DNA from: Oreohelix idahoensis
Lineage: Eukaryota; Mollusca; Gastropoda; Stylommatophora; Oreohelicidae
NCBI GenBank assembly: GCA_024509875.1
Contig: JAMPIV010018969.1
Span: 1 to 64,000, forward strand
Length of the DNA stretch: 64,000 nucleotides
Direction of reading: 5' to 3'
Within the stretch, counting starts at the first letter, position 1. Every line of letters starts with the position of its first letter. The notes beneath the pieces were generated by a model. That model was not told the DNA's origin, did no database searches, and saw only the letters and a program-made list of their open reading frames with translations. Made by a program: the position numbers and the translations under genes. Positions 11,913 to 22,612 of the stretch are shown in pieces.

Positions 11913-13435
11913 TGTGGTAATCTGTTGCATACATATTTTTGAATGCACAGATTACAAAAATACGATATGTCTATTTAATAGGGAAAATATATATTTGTAC
12001 TTATTTGTGTACGAAAATGCTTCACTTGGGAAAGCGAGATAATCCATGATTGATTTATACGTTTGATTATATGGATGATCTCTCTTGATATTGATTCGGC
12101 GTATGAATATGGAAGTCATGTCAGTTCTCGTTTGTTAGGGCCAGAAAATAGATTGATCTTGTTCAATATGTTTATGGCCTGAATTTATATGTATTACTTG
12201 TCTAGTACAAGAAGATTCAGTCCTATATTGTATATCTTCGTATGCTAAGGTCGGACTATACCGAACTCTGGCGGAGGTATCCCTTGTCCTAGAGAGTTGT
12301 AGTGAGTTCCGAAGAAGCTGGTCGTAATGGCCTGGTGTGTGTTTTCTAGGGCTGGTCCTGTTAAAGGTTAAAAGTGATTTGTGGATGATTTTTCCATAAG
12401 GAAGGAATGTCTCTGCGAGAGTATTATGTCAGAGACTCTTCTCATGTATTTAATTATGTTTAGATTCGGACTCCAGGTAAAGCCAGACCCGTTTTCCTTT
12501 GATGATCTCCTTATGGTTAGACCTAGATGAAACATCGTATTTTCGAGCATCGTTGGTCGTTTAAATATAGATTGATGAAGATGACAGGTTCCATCAGCGC
12601 TTATGTCTTTATGAAGCAACCTTCTGATTAAGGGACTGTATGGAAACTCTAGGAAAGTCTATATATACAAGTTATGAATTAACTCTGGCTTATGATTATC
12701 CTCCCGCTGGGCGAGTGAGCGAAAACTCAGGGAAGGAAGCCATGTTGTATTCCTGTCATCATTATGGATCACTGTCCAGAGAACGGATCAGGAATCTTAT
12801 TATTCAGACAGTGGCACGGAGATCTCATTAAGATTAAAACCCCTATCGTGGTTTAACTTTGTTACCTAAATATTTAATATATACAGCTGGAGAACTTAGC
12901 CAAAGAAAAGGTTCGTCCAGTGAACTCTTTGTATGTTTACACACACATACCCACTGATGCGTTCAGTCAGTTAGGGGATATGGCAATAGTCCGCCAGAAC
13001 ATTGAATGACTATTTTATATTGAATGCTGCATGAAATGTACTACTATTCTACTGCCTAATGATTTGCTATGTCAACATACTCATGACTGTATTCCTTGCT
13101 GTCCAAGTGTGTGCGTCATTATTAAAAGCATAGAAACGTCAACAGCGGTTCCTAACATCATTGACTTGTACAAGAGTGTGAGTGAAACATTATCAAGTGT
13201 CAACTACATCGAACAGTACACCATTCGCGTATTTCCCACTCTCACACTACACCAACATGGCCACTAGATACAATCCTGCGTCGGTTGAGTTGACCTTTAC
13301 TCCCCCTGGAGCCTCCATCAGATTCGCCACTGTTTGGCGTAAGGAGAATGAAAGCAGTACCTTACAGCATGCCTGGTAACACTGCAGAGACACGATACAC
13401 CACTAAATAGTTATTATACTATATACTATTCTACA
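11913..13435 (+). repeat. 3' LTR of element F
   Basis: Begins TGTGGTAATCTGTTGC, like the LTR start of C (TGTAGTAATATGTTGC), and ends CTATTCTACA at 13435, where LINE sequence begins abruptly. It is about 1.5 kb. Only the start and a few internal words are alignable to C by eye. No second LTR copy is in the window, so the end is set by the LINE junction. Confidence 0.6.
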
Positions 13436-14104
13436 ATGGTCATTTCCAATTCTGGCATTGAAATCTCCGAGCATGATAATTTCATCTAGGCAGTCATCCA
13501 CTGTCCTTCGAAGCAGCTCGAAGAATTCCTCCTTGACCTCTGCTCTCTCATCCTAATTTGGCCCATACACTATGACCAGGTTGACTATGGTTTCTCCTTC
13601 TTTTAGTTTCACAACCATAATGCGCTCCGAGACAAAGTTCCATCCCTTGATACTATCTTTCTGGTTTTTGGCCACAATGCAACCAACGCCCCCTTTAGCT
13701 CTTTCAGACGTGGGTACACCACTGTAGAGCAGCGTGTTGACATCGAGATCCATGACTCCTTGTCCGTTTTTCTTTGTTTCCTTTATAGCCAGGATTTCTA
13801 GTTTTGCTTTCCTCATCTCTTCCACCAGCTCCTATTCTTTCCCATTTATACTTCTTGTGTTCCAAGTTCCATAAGTCGTAGTCCGTAGTCCGTTTCAGTT
13901 CGTCGCCTTTAGAATCAGTCCGGTTATCTCTCTTGTAGTTCGCGTAATCGTGTTTTAAAGCAAACAGGTGATTAGCCTGTTTTTAAAGCAAACAGGTGAT
14001 TAGCCTGTTGTGCCTTTGCATGGTGGAGGGGGCTGCCTCCTTACGGCCTCCATGCAGTCCGCCCTCCTCCTTTTTCAGCCGGGGTTGGGACCAGCCTATG
14101 CGGA
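13436..14104 (-). pseudogene. LINE 5' end: endonuclease fragment
   Basis: On the minus strand, from about 13860 down to 13436, lies an apurinic-endonuclease-like domain: LAIKET (catalytic Glu region), GGVGCIVAK, VNLVIVYGPN, then a TAG stop near 13553, continuing in frame to LGDFNARIG. The sequence is cut at 13436 by element F's LTR. Upstream (13860-14104) is probable LINE 5' UTR, including a perfect 28-bp tandem duplication at 13953-14008. The rest of the LINE would lie beyond element F and is not visible. Confidence 0.8.
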
Positions 14105-16391
14105 GTTGATACTAATTATGATGACGAAAATCATAGTAATTGTGATGGCGATGATGATACTAATTATGATGACGATGATGATACTAATTATGATGATGAT
14201 AATGATACTAATTATGATGACGATGGTAATGATGATGATACTAATTGTGATGACGATGGTGGTACTAATTATGATGACAATGGTGATACTAATTATGATG
14301 ACGATGGTGATACTAATTATGATGACGAAAATCATACTAATTGTGACGACGATGGTGATGATTATGATGATACTAATTAGGATGACGATGGTGATACTAA
14401 TTACGATGACGATGGTGATGATTATGATGATACTAATCTTGATGATGAAAATCATACTAATTATGATGATGGTGATACTAATTATGACGATGGTGATACT
14501 AATTATGATGATGGTGATACTATTTATGATTACGATCGTGATACTCTTTATGACGAGGATGATGATAATAATTATGATGACGAGGGTGATGATACTAATT
14601 ATGATGACGATGGTGATACTAATTATGATGACGATGATGATACTAATTATGATGACGACGATGATACTAATTATGATGATGATGGTGTTACTAATTATGA
14701 CGACGATGGTAATGATTATGATGATACTAATTATGATGACGATGGTATTATTTATGATGATACTAATTATGATGATGATGGTGTTACTAATTATGATGAC
14801 GGTAATGATTATGGTGATACTAATTATAATGATGATGGTGATACTAATTAATATGACGATGGTGATTATTATGATGATACTAATTATGATAACGATGATG
14901 ATACTAATTATGATGACAATGATGATACTAATTATGATGATGATGATACTAATTATGATGACGATGGTGATACTAATTATGATGACGATGATACTGATTA
15001 TGATGACGATGGTGAAGATTATGATACTAATTATGATGACGATGGTGATACTAATTATGATGACGATGGTGATACTAATTATGATGACAATGGTGATACT
15101 AATTATGATGATGATTATACTAATTAAGATGAGGATGGTGATACTTATTATGATGACGATGATGATACTAGTTATGATGACGAAGGTGAGGATTATGATG
15201 AAACTAATTATGATGAGGATGGTGATACTAATTATGATGACGATGATGATACTAATTATGATGACGAAGGTGATGCTAATTATGATGAGGATGGTGATAC
15301 TAATTATGAGGATGGGGATACTAATTATGATGAGAATGCTGATACTAATTATGATGAGGATGGTGATACTAATTATGATGACGATGATGATACTAATTAT
15401 TTAAGAGAATGGTGATACTAATTATGATGATGCTGGTAATGATTATGATGATACTAATTATGATGACGAAAATCATAGTAATTGTGATGGCGATGATGAT
15501 ACTAATTATGATGACGATGGTGATACTAATTATGATGACGATAATGATACTTATTATGATGACGATGGTGATGATTATGATGATACTAATTGTGATGACG
15601 ATGGTGATTCTAATTATTGTGACAATAGTGATACAAATTATGATGACGATGGTGATACTAATTATGATGACGACAATAATACTAATTGTGACCACGATGG
15701 TGATGATTATGATGATACTAATTATGATGACGATGGTGATACTAATTATGATGACGATGGTGAAACTAATTATGATGACGAAAATCATACTAATTGTGAT
15801 GACGATTGTGATGATTATGATGATACTAATTATGATGACGATGGTGATACTAATTATGATGATAATGTGATACTAATTATGATGACGATGTTGATGCAAA
15901 TTATGATGACTATGATGATACTAATTATGATGACAATGGTTATACTAATTATGATGACGATGGTGATGATTATGATGATAATAATTATGATGACGAAGCC
16001 TTACTAATTATAATGACGACGTTGATACTAATTATGATGACGACTGTGATACTAATTATGAATATGATGATGATATTAATTATGATGACGACGTTGATGA
16101 TTATGACGCTTCTAACTATCATGACGAAATTATCCTTATTATGATGACGGTGATGCTATTTATGATGAGGATAGTGATACTAATTATGACGAGGAGGATT
16201 ATGCTAATTATGATGACGAGGATGATGATACTAATGAGGATGATGATGGTGTTACTAATTATAATGGCGATGGTAATGATTATGATAATACTAATTACGA
16301 TGACGATGGTAATGATTATGATAATACTAATTATGTTGACGATGGTGATGCTAATTATGATGACGATGATGATACTAATTATGATGACGAT
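14105..16391. repeat. 24-bp tandem array (first block)
   Basis: About 95 copies of a 24-bp unit built from GATGACGATGGTGA and TACTAATTAT, with point variants and some 12- to 21-bp partial units. Because 24 is a multiple of three and the unit lacks stops in several frames, long open frames appear on both strands (up to 464 codons at 14010-15404). They are repeat artefacts. A variant containing GACGAAAATCATA recurs through the block. Element A interrupts the array at 16392. Confidence 0.93.
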
Positions 16392-18847
16392 TGTGGTGAA
16401 GTGAGATGTTATAAATATTTATAGGGGGACTTAGTGTACTGACTGAGATCAGCTGTGAAGGTATCTATATCTAATGAGAGTAGTCTATTATAGATAACCT
16501 TACTTGCTGCCACATATATATATATCTCAGTCAGAATTATTCTGGAATAGTGTGATGACTACGTTGTATGTCTAGGGTATGTGTATGATGAAGTGTAAGT
16601 CATAACAACAACAGACAGATAAACAATTTAATTTATTCCACCACACTTGACAACACTGTGACACTCACATACATATAACACTCTAAAGGATATCTTAAAG
16701 GAGTCACTGATAACTTTTCAAATAACAATATGTATTCATTGCTGTCATGAATGAATATGTGTCCTGATTCAAATACAAAGGGAACCAGGAATCACAATCA
16801 ATTTTAATTACAAGTTATAAGTATAGAATTTATCAATATGAATATTGTAGTGACATATATTATTAAAAGTATCCTATGTGTGTCAGTTGTGTAGTAGTAA
16901 TATGAGGTAATACTGGTTTTATTTGGTTCAAGCTCTGTTGGTATTTGTCATCATGACTTCAATAGTTTGTCTTTATTGGAACTAGTATTGGAGATGTTCT
17001 CAGTTCCTGATATTAAAACAATTTACTTCCCCTCTTAAGTTTATGTTACAATGTTATTTTAAGATGGGGGTACATAATTTTGAGCTCAGCTGGCCACATC
17101 AGCTTATCTTGCGTGATGGCGGCAGGAAAAGACTCCTCTGCTCGATTTCTCCCCTGGGCTCTGGAGACACCTCACTGATAGCTAAATGGACCAAGGAGTA
17201 TGCTGTCCGACTCTGGATTCAGCAAAGCTCTGACCAGGTGCTGCTCAATACCATCAAGACCACGGTCCCTGAAAACAAGAAGGATGTACCTTCTACGTCA
17301 TAACTAATTTATACTCTCTTTTTACACTGAGCACAATACATCACAAACATTGAGTTCAGAGCGTTAGGCCAACTGTCAGCTTCATCTGAAATACTTTATA
17401 CCAGTATTAACCTCCTTAATGGTTACTACGCCTCTGCACTTCCAGCATTATTTCTTTCTAGTCAATCATCTAGGTGTCAGTGTACTGTTTGGCCATTCCA
17501 TGCCGTTTTACTTTCCTCCGACACCTTCTGTTCAGGCTGGAGCATTATAGGCTTTACATCATGTTTGCTACTGAACTACACATATATACAGGCATAAATT
17601 AACAATTCACATTCAATTTTCATTAAAAGATACTGAATGTTTCAAGCTTACCACAATTCATAGAATAAACACAGATACGTTGACTAGCAATGAATTCTGG
17701 CACAATTACTGGCACAAATTCCCATCTGCTTATGTTCCAGGCTTTTATTTAGCAAAAATATGAGCTGGCTTCAACGCACTGTTGCTTTATCAAGCTTATT
17801 TGAACTAGTGGTCTCGAACTAACGCTCCTAAGTGATTATATCAGCGAGTCTGGCCAATGGAGCCACGTTTCGACAAGTGTTTGAAAAAATGTTACCTTCC
17901 TACGTCTCCCCTAACAACCAAAGATAGTATTTATAGTCCGACCAATCGTGTTTAGTCTTATATTTGTTGCGCTCCAATCAATTTGGAGTTTACATGGTAG
18001 GCTATTTCCGTACGTAAGGTTTTTTCAAACACGTTATAAAAAAATTTTATGAGCAGAAATGATTTCATGCTGTCAGGCATCCCCACTATTTTATTTTGGT
18101 TATAACTTGTTAATTCCTAGACTATTTGCGTAACGTTTTACATATTCTTTGTCAGCAAGCCCTAAGGAACCCAAATATATATATTTAATAGAGCTAAAAT
18201 GCTGCGTTCAAAATATGCAATTCCTTCTACCTCCTGTTTCGAAGATGTGCTGTCTGGGTACTGTAATGTTTTCAAACGTAAACCCATCTAATGTTATCTT
18301 TTCTAATAAGAGTTTTTCAGGATTTAAAAACCTAACTCTGGGAAGGTTAGTGTTTTTATCACTGTCCGTCCGAAAAAGTTAGTGCATGTGGCCTTACACG
18401 CGTGATAGTAGTAATTGTGTATCGCGTTACGCTTGTTGGGGGTGGCATTAATAGCGAGGCGCGTGTTCAATTTTGCATGCGTTCGGCTTTATGCCTCTCC
18501 CTTCTCTCTGTCCTTTAGTCCATCTGTCTTTAGTTACGCCGTGTATAAAATGGAATGAATGAAATATTAAAATTAGGTCATAGTTCAACTTGCGTATCTC
18601 AAATGTTTTTCCAAGAAATACAGCACACGTTTCATTGAAGAAAGCGGGTAATAATATAGTAGGCTTTTACTATCAACGTGAAAGCGTTACAATTTGCCGA
18701 CGAAGCATAAAACAAAGGGGATTTCGAGTACTGTCATTGTGACAGCACTGTTCTTTACCATTCTTCTTCCTTTCTTTATTATATGTATTTATTAGGCTTT
18801 ATATTTACCTGATAATTTATATATGTGGATTAGAATATTTCACGACA
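16392..18847 (-). repeat. 3' LTR of element A
   Basis: 2456 bp; on the plus strand TGTGGTGAAGTG...TTTCACGACA. It retains bases 16425-16618, which are missing from the other LTR. A plus-strand frame (17043-17303) antisense to the element recurs in related LTRs but appears non-coding. Confidence 0.94.
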
Positions 18848-18862
18848 CCTCCCCTCTTAAAA
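18848..18862 (-). promoter_or_regulatory. Polypurine tract of element A
   Basis: On the minus strand this reads TTTTAAGAGGGGAGG, directly against the 3' LTR start TGTCGTGAAA. It matches the family copy in D (60191-60205). Confidence 0.8.
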
Positions 18863-18910
18863 CAGACATTCCATGTCAGTCCTTTATTCTATATACACAT
18901 AGATAAATGT

Positions 18911-19305
18911 AAGTCAACTTGACTTTACTCTGCTGTGGTGCTATCATGGTTTTATGTAGTTGGGTCCATTCAGAGTAGGCACTACTCTTGAAATCTGCCT
19001 CAGACTTCTACAACCAATAATATATTTCGGTTATGTTACTGAACAGCCGCAAGTGTGAGTGTTTGTCTTAATGCTGCTTCGCAACCCGTATTCACCATTT
19101 CTCTTCTCTGAGTCTGCGCAATGACATGTCCAGAGAACATTATATTTCCCTCAAAATGTACGTTATGAGGAGATAACATATACCTGGTGATAGCAGAGTT
19201 TTCGTAGTGGATCCCATAATCTTCTTATTATCCTGTATGAAACATTCGGAATATCCTCAATCAAAGAGGCAACTCAGGGATTCATTACGTTCCTCCGAAA
19301 TGTTT
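18911..19305 (-). pseudogene. Captured fragment resembling Ty1/copia integrase C-terminus
   Basis: Compared with element D, A departs from the family sequence after about 18910 and rejoins near 19306. Read on the minus strand, the insert gives SLSCLFD, stop, GYSE; then, after frame changes, YRIIRRLWDPLRK and HNVHFEGNI. The order CLF-x-GYS..., RLWDP, then a V-x-F-E ending is the signature of the integrase C-terminal part of Ty1/copia polyproteins. It is broken by stops and shifts. The family call rests on short motifs only. Confidence 0.5.
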
Positions 19306-20336
19306 ACATCCAACAATTTTCTCATCATTCTAGAGAAGACACTAGGCGCATTCTTCAATCCAAATGGCAATCTATTAAACTCATAGTGTCCTTCTGAGGT
19401 ACTAAAAGCTAGGTATGGTCTAACCTCAGGCTTTACTGGAATCTGATAGTATCCTTTACTCAGATCCACTTTTGAGAAATATTTAGCTTTATTTAGTCTG
19501 GCAAACAGCTGATTTGTATCCGGCAATGGATCCACCTGTCCTTCTGTAATAGCATTCAGTCTCCTGTAATCTATACAGAGTCTATGTTCTCCAGAGGGCT
19601 TCCTTAAGAGTACAACACCGGAACTATATGAGGATTCACTGTGTGAAATAATACCCTCCTTCAATAGATAGTCTATTTCTTCCTTCAAAGCTTTCTCCTT
19701 AGCAAACGGAATCGAATATGGTTTCATACAGACAGGTGTGGGGTCTATCAGTTTCATATCATATTCCAATAGGTTTGTATGCCCTGGTCGGTCTGTTAAC
19801 ACCTCTGCATGATTATTTAGAACCTGTTGCACTCTCTCTTTCTGAGTTTTCGTTAAATGTGTACTGATTTTCACCTGTGCTGCTGTCTCACAGGGGTGTA
19901 ATGGATACTCAAATGATGAAAGTGGTTCCTTTTTCATCTCCATGGCGATGGACAAGGTCAACAAGTGTGTCTCCTCCTGATGTTCTCTTTCCAAATATTT
20001 CTTCAGGAGATTCACATGATAGATTTTTTCTTTCCCGTTCTTATCTATCTTATAATTTGTTCTAGACACCTTCTCTAAAACTGTATATGGACCCTGCCAT
20101 CCAATTTGTAACTTATTCTGACTCCCGGGCAAAAGAAGCAGTACTTTCTCTCCCACAGCCAAATTTCTGTCTTTCGCCTTCCTGTTATAATAGGCAGCAT
20201 GTTTCTTCCTGGCTTGTTTCAAATTTTCATTGGCAAGTTTCCAGCCAGTTTTTAAACGAGTGGTCAGCTCATTCACATATTGGTATGAAGATGTAATGTT
20301 TTCCTCTGCCTTTTCATCAGTCCACGTTCTTAACAA
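19306..20336 (-). pseudogene. pol: Element A pol: integrase C-terminal domain and truncated RT
   Basis: On the minus strand: YVNELTTRLKTGW, VGEKVLLLLPGS, WQGPYTVLEK and YHVNLLKKYLERE (integrase C-terminal), then RT through CIDYRRLN, VDLSKGYYQIP and LPFGLKNAPSVF to MMRKLLD. There homology to E and D stops, before the catalytic MDD box. The open frame runs 17 residues into the captured fragment, to 19257. It lacks the RT active site and RNase H, so it cannot polymerise. Confidence 0.9.
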
Positions 20337-20338
20337 AG

Positions 20339-22408
20339 CTACATATGGACCTTTAATTGTGTGGACCTATTTGTCCATGCACCGGTATGGTCTCTTCCAC
20401 TCGAAGCTCTATAGTGATGATTTTTCCTCCCAGAATTATCATTCACAAAACGACCGCTACCAATTTTTCTTTTGGGGCTTTCTTCCCACTTAAAATTCTT
20501 GATGAGAGATTTCCTCTCTACATCCTCTTCCTCCAGTTTGTTTAAGTCCGATTGAGGGATTTTCGGCTTATCCTGGGGTAAGACATCTGTTTGCACTCTC
20601 CGCATAGTGGCCATTGTAAAACAGTTAAGTGAAGCTTGTCCGTGAAAAGGGGCTTCCCATTCCATTTGGTCCACTTTATCAAATCTATTTTTCTTTTTAT
20701 TATCAGGCCTAATTTTGCCCCGTGGCGTGTCCAGGTCCTGATCCATGTTCCCACTTGTGGGTGTTCCCTCATGTGCTATGCTACACCTTTCTACAAAATT
20801 CTCAATGTCCCATCTTGCTTTGGGCCAATAATAATTGTGAGCCACCTTTTGAATGATGGTACCTATCTTCTCATGGTCCCCATCTGGTTTCACATGTAGG
20901 CTCCTTATTAAGTCTGCCCTATATCTTTTAGGAAGTACCAGCTGTCCCTGACCTTTGGATCTAGCTCCAGTCTTCCTATACATCAACTTGTTTTTCAAGT
21001 AAAAATCTCCCTTGCCTGGAGTTGTATGACAAGTTGACAATTTTCTGAAACAAGGCTTGAGTGTTTTATCCCCAGCCTGTGCCTTCCTCATCTCTTCTGG
21101 AGTGGTATCCAACATAATATCCTCCTCCTGTCTTGAGGTCGACCTGACCTGAAGGGTTGCCATATACACAGGTTTCCTTCGGCAACGGTCAGTGTCATGA
21201 TTGTCCATCTGACAATTCTTACACCACCTTTTTCCTTGGTTGAAAGATTTTCTTTCATCATATTTCCTTTCATCGAATTGTGGGAATTTATTTTTATTTT
21301 CATACCGTGGCCTATCAAATTGGTGCTTACCTTTGTTTTGATCCCTAGGATCAAATTTATTAAAGTCTTGTGGTGCCCTAAAGTTATCCACTTGTTTCTT
21401 TTTATTACCTGTTACCTCTGCTTGAGCTGCTTGATACCTTTCAGCAACATTTAGCAAATCACCCAGCCTCTCTGCACCTTGTTCCATGAGAAACTTTCTC
21501 AGGTCTGGAGCCATGGACTCTCTTAGCTGCTCTATAAGGACCATTTCTTTAAGATCTTGGGTTTTCCCCAGAGAGGTCCATTTCTCCAAGTATGTCTCTA
21601 TTCGTGCAGAGAACTGGTGATAGGTTTCACCTGACAGTAGTTTAGCATTCCTAAATTTTTTCCTATAGAATTCTGCATTCTTTTCATATCTTAACAAAAG
21701 AGCCTGCTTTAGCATGTCATAATTTTCCTGATCACCTCTGCTCATTTTTGCAAAAACTTCATAAGCTGCCCCACGAAGTCCTTGAGATAACTGTAAGCTC
21801 CACCTTTCTCTCTCTAACCCATACGTGGTAGCTAATAGTTCATACCTATTTAGGTAGCTCTCTATATCATCGTCTTTCTCAACAAAATGATCTAAATGAA
21901 AATTCATAGCTGAGGTTGAGGCTCCTTGGCTAGCAGTGGCATCAGAGGCAAAGGGACTGGCACCATTTTCAGGAGCATGGCCCTGAAACTCAAACTCCCT
22001 TAGTCGTAACTCATGTTCCCTTTGTAATCTCTTCTCCTCCTTTTCTGCTTCCCTCTCTGCAGTCAATCTTCTTTCTTCTGCTTCCCTTTCTGCAGCTAAT
22101 TTCTTCTCTTCCCTTTCTGCAGCTAATTTCTTCTCTTCCCTTTCTGCAGCTAATTTCTTCTCTTCCCTTTCTGCAGCCAATCTTTTGTCTTCTCTTTCTG
22201 CCTCCAATTTCTTAGCCTCAGCCTCAATCTGCAACCTCTTAATTTCTTTTTCAGCCTCTAACTTTCTTTCGGCTTCAAACCTTCTTTCTTCGCGTTCAAT
22301 AAATTTGTCACATTCCGTAGTGACATAGGCAACCATAACTTGCCCATCTAATCCTAACTCTTTTGCAGTCTGAACCGCAGCAGATCGAAATTTGGCCAGG
22401 TCCGCCAT
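20339..22408 (-). CDS. gag: Element A Gag with fused integrase-region remnant
   Basis: 689 residues, intact, from ATG at 22408 (MADLAKFRS). About residues 30-140 form a charged coiled coil with repeated AEREEKKLA-type units of 7-9 residues. The Gag core (about 165-350) includes the LDHFVEKDDDIESYLNRYE segment and MEQGAERLGDLL. A CCHC knuckle (CKNCQMDNHDTDRC) lies near residues 395-408. Protease would be expected next but is absent. A degraded pre-integrase zinc region (about 440-545) and a roughly 140-residue tail of unknown origin follow. This long open frame in a young copy suggests Gag is still made and could package its own or related RNAs. Confidence 0.88.
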   Translation of the reverse strand: MADLAKFRSAAVQTAKELGLDGQVMVAYVTTECDKFIEREERRFEAERKLEAEKEIKRLQIEAEAKKLEAEREDKRLAAEREEKKLAAEREEKKLAAEREEKKLAAEREAEERRLTAEREAEKEEKRLQREHELRLREFEFQGHAPENGASPFASDATASQGASTSAMNFHLDHFVEKDDDIESYLNRYELLATTYGLERERWSLQLSQGLRGAAYEVFAKMSRGDQENYDMLKQALLLRYEKNAEFYRKKFRNAKLLSGETYHQFSARIETYLEKWTSLGKTQDLKEMVLIEQLRESMAPDLRKFLMEQGAERLGDLLNVAERYQAAQAEVTGNKKKQVDNFRAPQDFNKFDPRDQNKGKHQFDRPRYENKNKFPQFDERKYDERKSFNQGKRWCKNCQMDNHDTDRCRRKPVYMATLQVRSTSRQEEDIMLDTTPEEMRKAQAGDKTLKPCFRKLSTCHTTPGKGDFYLKNKLMYRKTGARSKGQGQLVLPKRYRADLIRSLHVKPDGDHEKIGTIIQKVAHNYYWPKARWDIENFVERCSIAHEGTPTSGNMDQDLDTPRGKIRPDNKKKNRFDKVDQMEWEAPFHGQASLNCFTMATMRRVQTDVLPQDKPKIPQSDLNKLEEEDVERKSLIKNFKWEESPKRKIGSGRFVNDNSGRKNHHYRASSGRDHTGAWTNRSTQLKVHM

Positions 22409-22579
22409 TGTCTATCAGGTAAATTTATACAATGTCTAACCAACAATTCAGTCTCTAAATATATATCTAATGGACAACACAGGCACCGTGAGCTCAACCT
22501 TATTTAATTCCACCCAAGGATACCTTTTAATTCTTATATTCCCTGAAGTGAATTAAACCCACTATTTTTAATAGGTAAG

Positions 22580-22607
22580 GATTCAAAATCCCAAGAGCGA
22601 GACCCCA
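22580..22607 (-). promoter_or_regulatory. Primer-binding site of element A
   Basis: Five bases inside the 5' LTR, the minus strand begins TGGGGTCTCGCTCTTGGG. Its complement ends ...ACCCCA, and further in carries ATTCAAAATCCC, which looks like a tRNA T-arm. The spacing from T-arm to CCA is about three bases longer than in a normal tRNA, so the primer tRNA is not assigned. Confidence 0.6.
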
Positions 22608-22612
22608 ATATA

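Larger units (their letters stand above)
7806..13435 (+). mobile_element. Element F: deletion remnant of a Ty3/gypsy element related to element C
   Basis: A leader of about 1 kb, gag, an RNase H remnant, a G-rich purine tract and a 3' LTR follow in order. The leader around 8015-8160 is recognisably similar to element C around 39436-39560. The gag start (MSSLDYFIAQG) parallels C (MSTLDFFIQQG). Protease, integrase and most of RT are missing. No 5' LTR is seen between the end of element E (7805) and the leader. Element E may have inserted into F, leaving F's 5' LTR upstream of the window. Confidence 0.8.

Noticed and set aside
14010..15404. 464-codon Met/Ile-rich frame, apparently a membrane protein
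   Set aside because: It is a translation of the 24-bp array; comparable frames exist on both strands.
14105..16391. CRISPR-like regularly spaced repeats
   Set aside because: Units are directly tandem without unique spacers, and the context is eukaryotic.
17043..17303. Plus-strand frame of 86 codons, antisense to the element, repeated at 23071-23331, 58440-58679 and (mirrored) near 6894-7139
   Set aside because: It looks conserved only because it lies in LTRs of one family. Between A and D roughly three quarters of the base differences change the amino acid, and the E copy is broken, so there is no sign of protein selection.
18149..18382. 77-codon frame repeated at 24177-24410
   Set aside because: A second antisense frame inside the same LTR, with no homolog-like motif and no codon signal.
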